7,524 bases of DNA. Source: Chitinophagaceae bacterium (lineage in GTDB: Bacteria > Bacteroidota > Bacteroidia > Chitinophagales > Chitinophagaceae). A model generated the notes under the pieces. That model was not told where the DNA came from. It searched no databases and saw only the letters and a list, made by a program, of their open reading frames with translations. The stretch is from the NCBI GenBank assembly GCA_025455205.1, contig JALOMZ010000252.1, positions 1 through 7,524 of the forward strand, given 5' to 3'. Below are positions 6,313 through 7,524 of this stretch, one piece after another. Each line of letters opens with the position of its first letter. Positions within the stretch are counted from its first letter, which is position 1. Made by a program: the position numbers and the translations under genes.

Positions 6313-7524
6313 ATGAAACGTTCAACAGGGTTTGTTCTTCTCTTGGCAAGTGCTTTGGCCGCCTTATCATTCATCCGATCCGGCAAAGCCCTGGAAGAGG
6401 AATGGGTGGATTCGGCCGGGCTGAAGATCAGCCAGGGTTTTCAGGCAACCGTGGTGCTCGATTCGTTGGGGCGCAACCGCCATATTGCTACAGCACCCAA
6501 TGGCGATGTATTTGTGAAGCTGGAGCGCCTGAAAAACCAGGCGGGTATTTATCAGCTCCGGCGTGATGCCACCACCGGCAAGCTGGCTGTGGTTACAGCA
6601 TTTGGAAATTATACCGGCACCGGTGTGGCGGTGAAAAACGGATACCTGTTCGCATCCAGCGATGATGCTGTTTTCCGCTACAGGTTGGATAAAGAGGGTG
6701 CAGTGGTGAATCCGGCACAGCCGGAACAACTGGTGAGTGGATTGTGGAACCGGCGTCAGCATGCCTCCAAATCCATTGCCCTCGACAATGCCGGCAACCT
6801 GTATGTGAACATTGGCGCACCCAGCAATGCCTGCCAGGTAAATGACCGCACCAAGGGCTCGCCAGGCCAGGATCCCTGCCCCATATTGGATTCTGCCGGC
6901 GGTATCTGGCAGTTCCGGGCCGACCTGCCCGGACAGGGCTATCATAACGGGCAGCGGTATGCCACGGGCCTGCGCAATGTGGTGGGCCTCGACTGGAATC
7001 AGGAGGTGAATGAACTGTTTGTGATGCAACATGGCCGCGACCAGCTGAGCCAACTGCATCCGGAAATGTATAATGATGAGCAAAACGCTGAGCTGCCGGC
7101 CGAAGAGTTCGTGATGGCCACCAAGGGTTCCGATTTCGGCTGGCCGTACTGCTATTATGATGGCCTGCAGCGCAAAAAGGTGCTGGCTCCTGAGTTTGGG
7201 GGCGATGGCAAGACCCAGGGCCGTTGTGCCGGGGTGGGGCAGCCGCTGGTGGCCTTTCCCGCGCACTGGGGACCCAATGCAGTATTATTTTATACAGGCA
7301 ATCAATTCCCGGCACGGTACCGAAACGGCGCTTTTATTGCCTTCCATGGTAGCTGGAACCGGGCCCCTTTGCGGCAGGCTGGCTATTGCGTAGCCTTTGT
7401 TCCCTTCAGGAACGGCAAACCCACCGGGTCTTATGAGATCTTTGCAGATGGCTTCACCCAGAAAGAGTATATCATGAGTACCGGGGAAGCCCGATACCGC
7501 CCCTGTGGCCTGGCCCAAACGCCG
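6313..7524 (+). CDS. Exported PQQ-dependent sugar/L-sorbosone dehydrogenase-like protein (3' end beyond window)
   Basis: The first 404 codons are present and open to the right edge, with no stop. The protein begins MKRSTGFVLLLASALAALSF, a signal peptide or N-terminal anchor with cleavage possible near residue 26, so it should be periplasmic. The rest is a six-bladed beta-propeller of the soluble glucose dehydrogenase/sorbosone dehydrogenase family: NRHIATAPNGDVFV (55-68), H150 in RRQHASKSIALDNAGNLYVNIG (a candidate for the catalytic base of soluble glucose dehydrogenase), GLRNVVGLDW (219-228, candidate PQQ-contacting Arg-Asn), LFVMQHGRDQL (235-245), DFGWPYC (274-280), FPAHWGPNAVLFYTG (315-329) and FHGSWNRAP (344-352). 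The family oxidises sugars or related alcohols/aldehydes with PQQ and passes electrons to the respiratory chain. The sequence stops within the last blade (RPCGLAQTP). Some relatives continue into a cytochrome c domain, which cannot be judged here. The substrate is unknown. It is divergent from the TonB-dependent receptor, with starts 138 bases apart. Confidence 0.88.
   Translation, partial: MKRSTGFVLLLASALAALSFIRSGKALEEEWVDSAGLKISQGFQATVVLDSLGRNRHIATAPNGDVFVKLERLKNQAGIYQLRRDATTGKLAVVTAFGNYTGTGVAVKNGYLFASSDDAVFRYRLDKEGAVVNPAQPEQLVSGLWNRRQHASKSIALDNAGNLYVNIGAPSNACQVNDRTKGSPGQDPCPILDSAGGIWQFRADLPGQGYHNGQRYATGLRNVVGLDWNQEVNELFVMQHGRDQLSQLHPEMYNDEQNAELPAEEFVMATKGSDFGWPYCYYDGLQRKKVLAPEFGGDGKTQGRCAGVGQPLVAFPAHWGPNAVLFYTGNQFPARYRNGAFIAFHGSWNRAPLRQAGYCVAFVPFRNGKPTGSYEIFADGFTQKEYIMSTGEARYRPCGLAQTP

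Noticed and set aside
6367..7266. A 299-codon open frame on the minus strand
   Set aside because: It is antisense to the PQQ-dependent dehydrogenase, which has a signal peptide, propeller motifs and an upstream -7 element.

Overview
The window looks like a chromosomal segment of a Bacteroidota bacterium, most like the Chitinophagaceae, although the genus cannot be read from it. Three things support this. Two promoters have the Bacteroidota -7 element TAnnTTTG. The starts have no clear Shine-Dalgarno sequence. The gene families (an S8 peptidase with a large insertion, a DinB-like protein, a TonB-dependent receptor, a sorbosone-dehydrogenase-type PQQ enzyme) are common in that group. GC content looks somewhat above half by eye. 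There are no RNA genes, CRISPR arrays, insertion sequences or phage genes.

Layout. Five genes lie on the minus strand and read leftward from about 6174 to 79: an outer-membrane TonB-dependent receptor (6174-4261), an antiquitin-type aldehyde dehydrogenase (4202-2739), a small four-helix membrane protein of unknown function (2716-2294), a secreted subtilisin-like serine protease (2257-599) and a DinB-superfamily protein (588-79). The last four are tightly packed, with gaps of 22, 36 and 10 bases, and are probably co-transcribed. A 58-base gap with a hairpin separates the receptor from them. On the plus strand one gene starts at 6313 and runs off the right edge: an exported PQQ-dependent sugar/sorbosone dehydrogenase whose first 404 residues are present. 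The left 78 bases hold no complete gene.

How the genes may work together. The clearest regulatory unit is the 138-base divergent region 6175-6312. It carries one Bacteroidota-type promoter for the receptor, another -7 element for the PQQ enzyme, and a small inverted repeat between them. The receptor may import something linked to the dehydrogenase, possibly PQQ itself; this is inference. The aldehyde dehydrogenase very likely oxidises alpha-aminoadipate semialdehyde in lysine breakdown, but no other lysine gene is in view. The protease, membrane protein and DinB-like protein have no obvious shared pathway with it. No clearly new defence or mobile system is visible. The observations most worth following are the receptor/PQQ-enzyme pair, the unexplained membrane protein and the large insertion in the protease.
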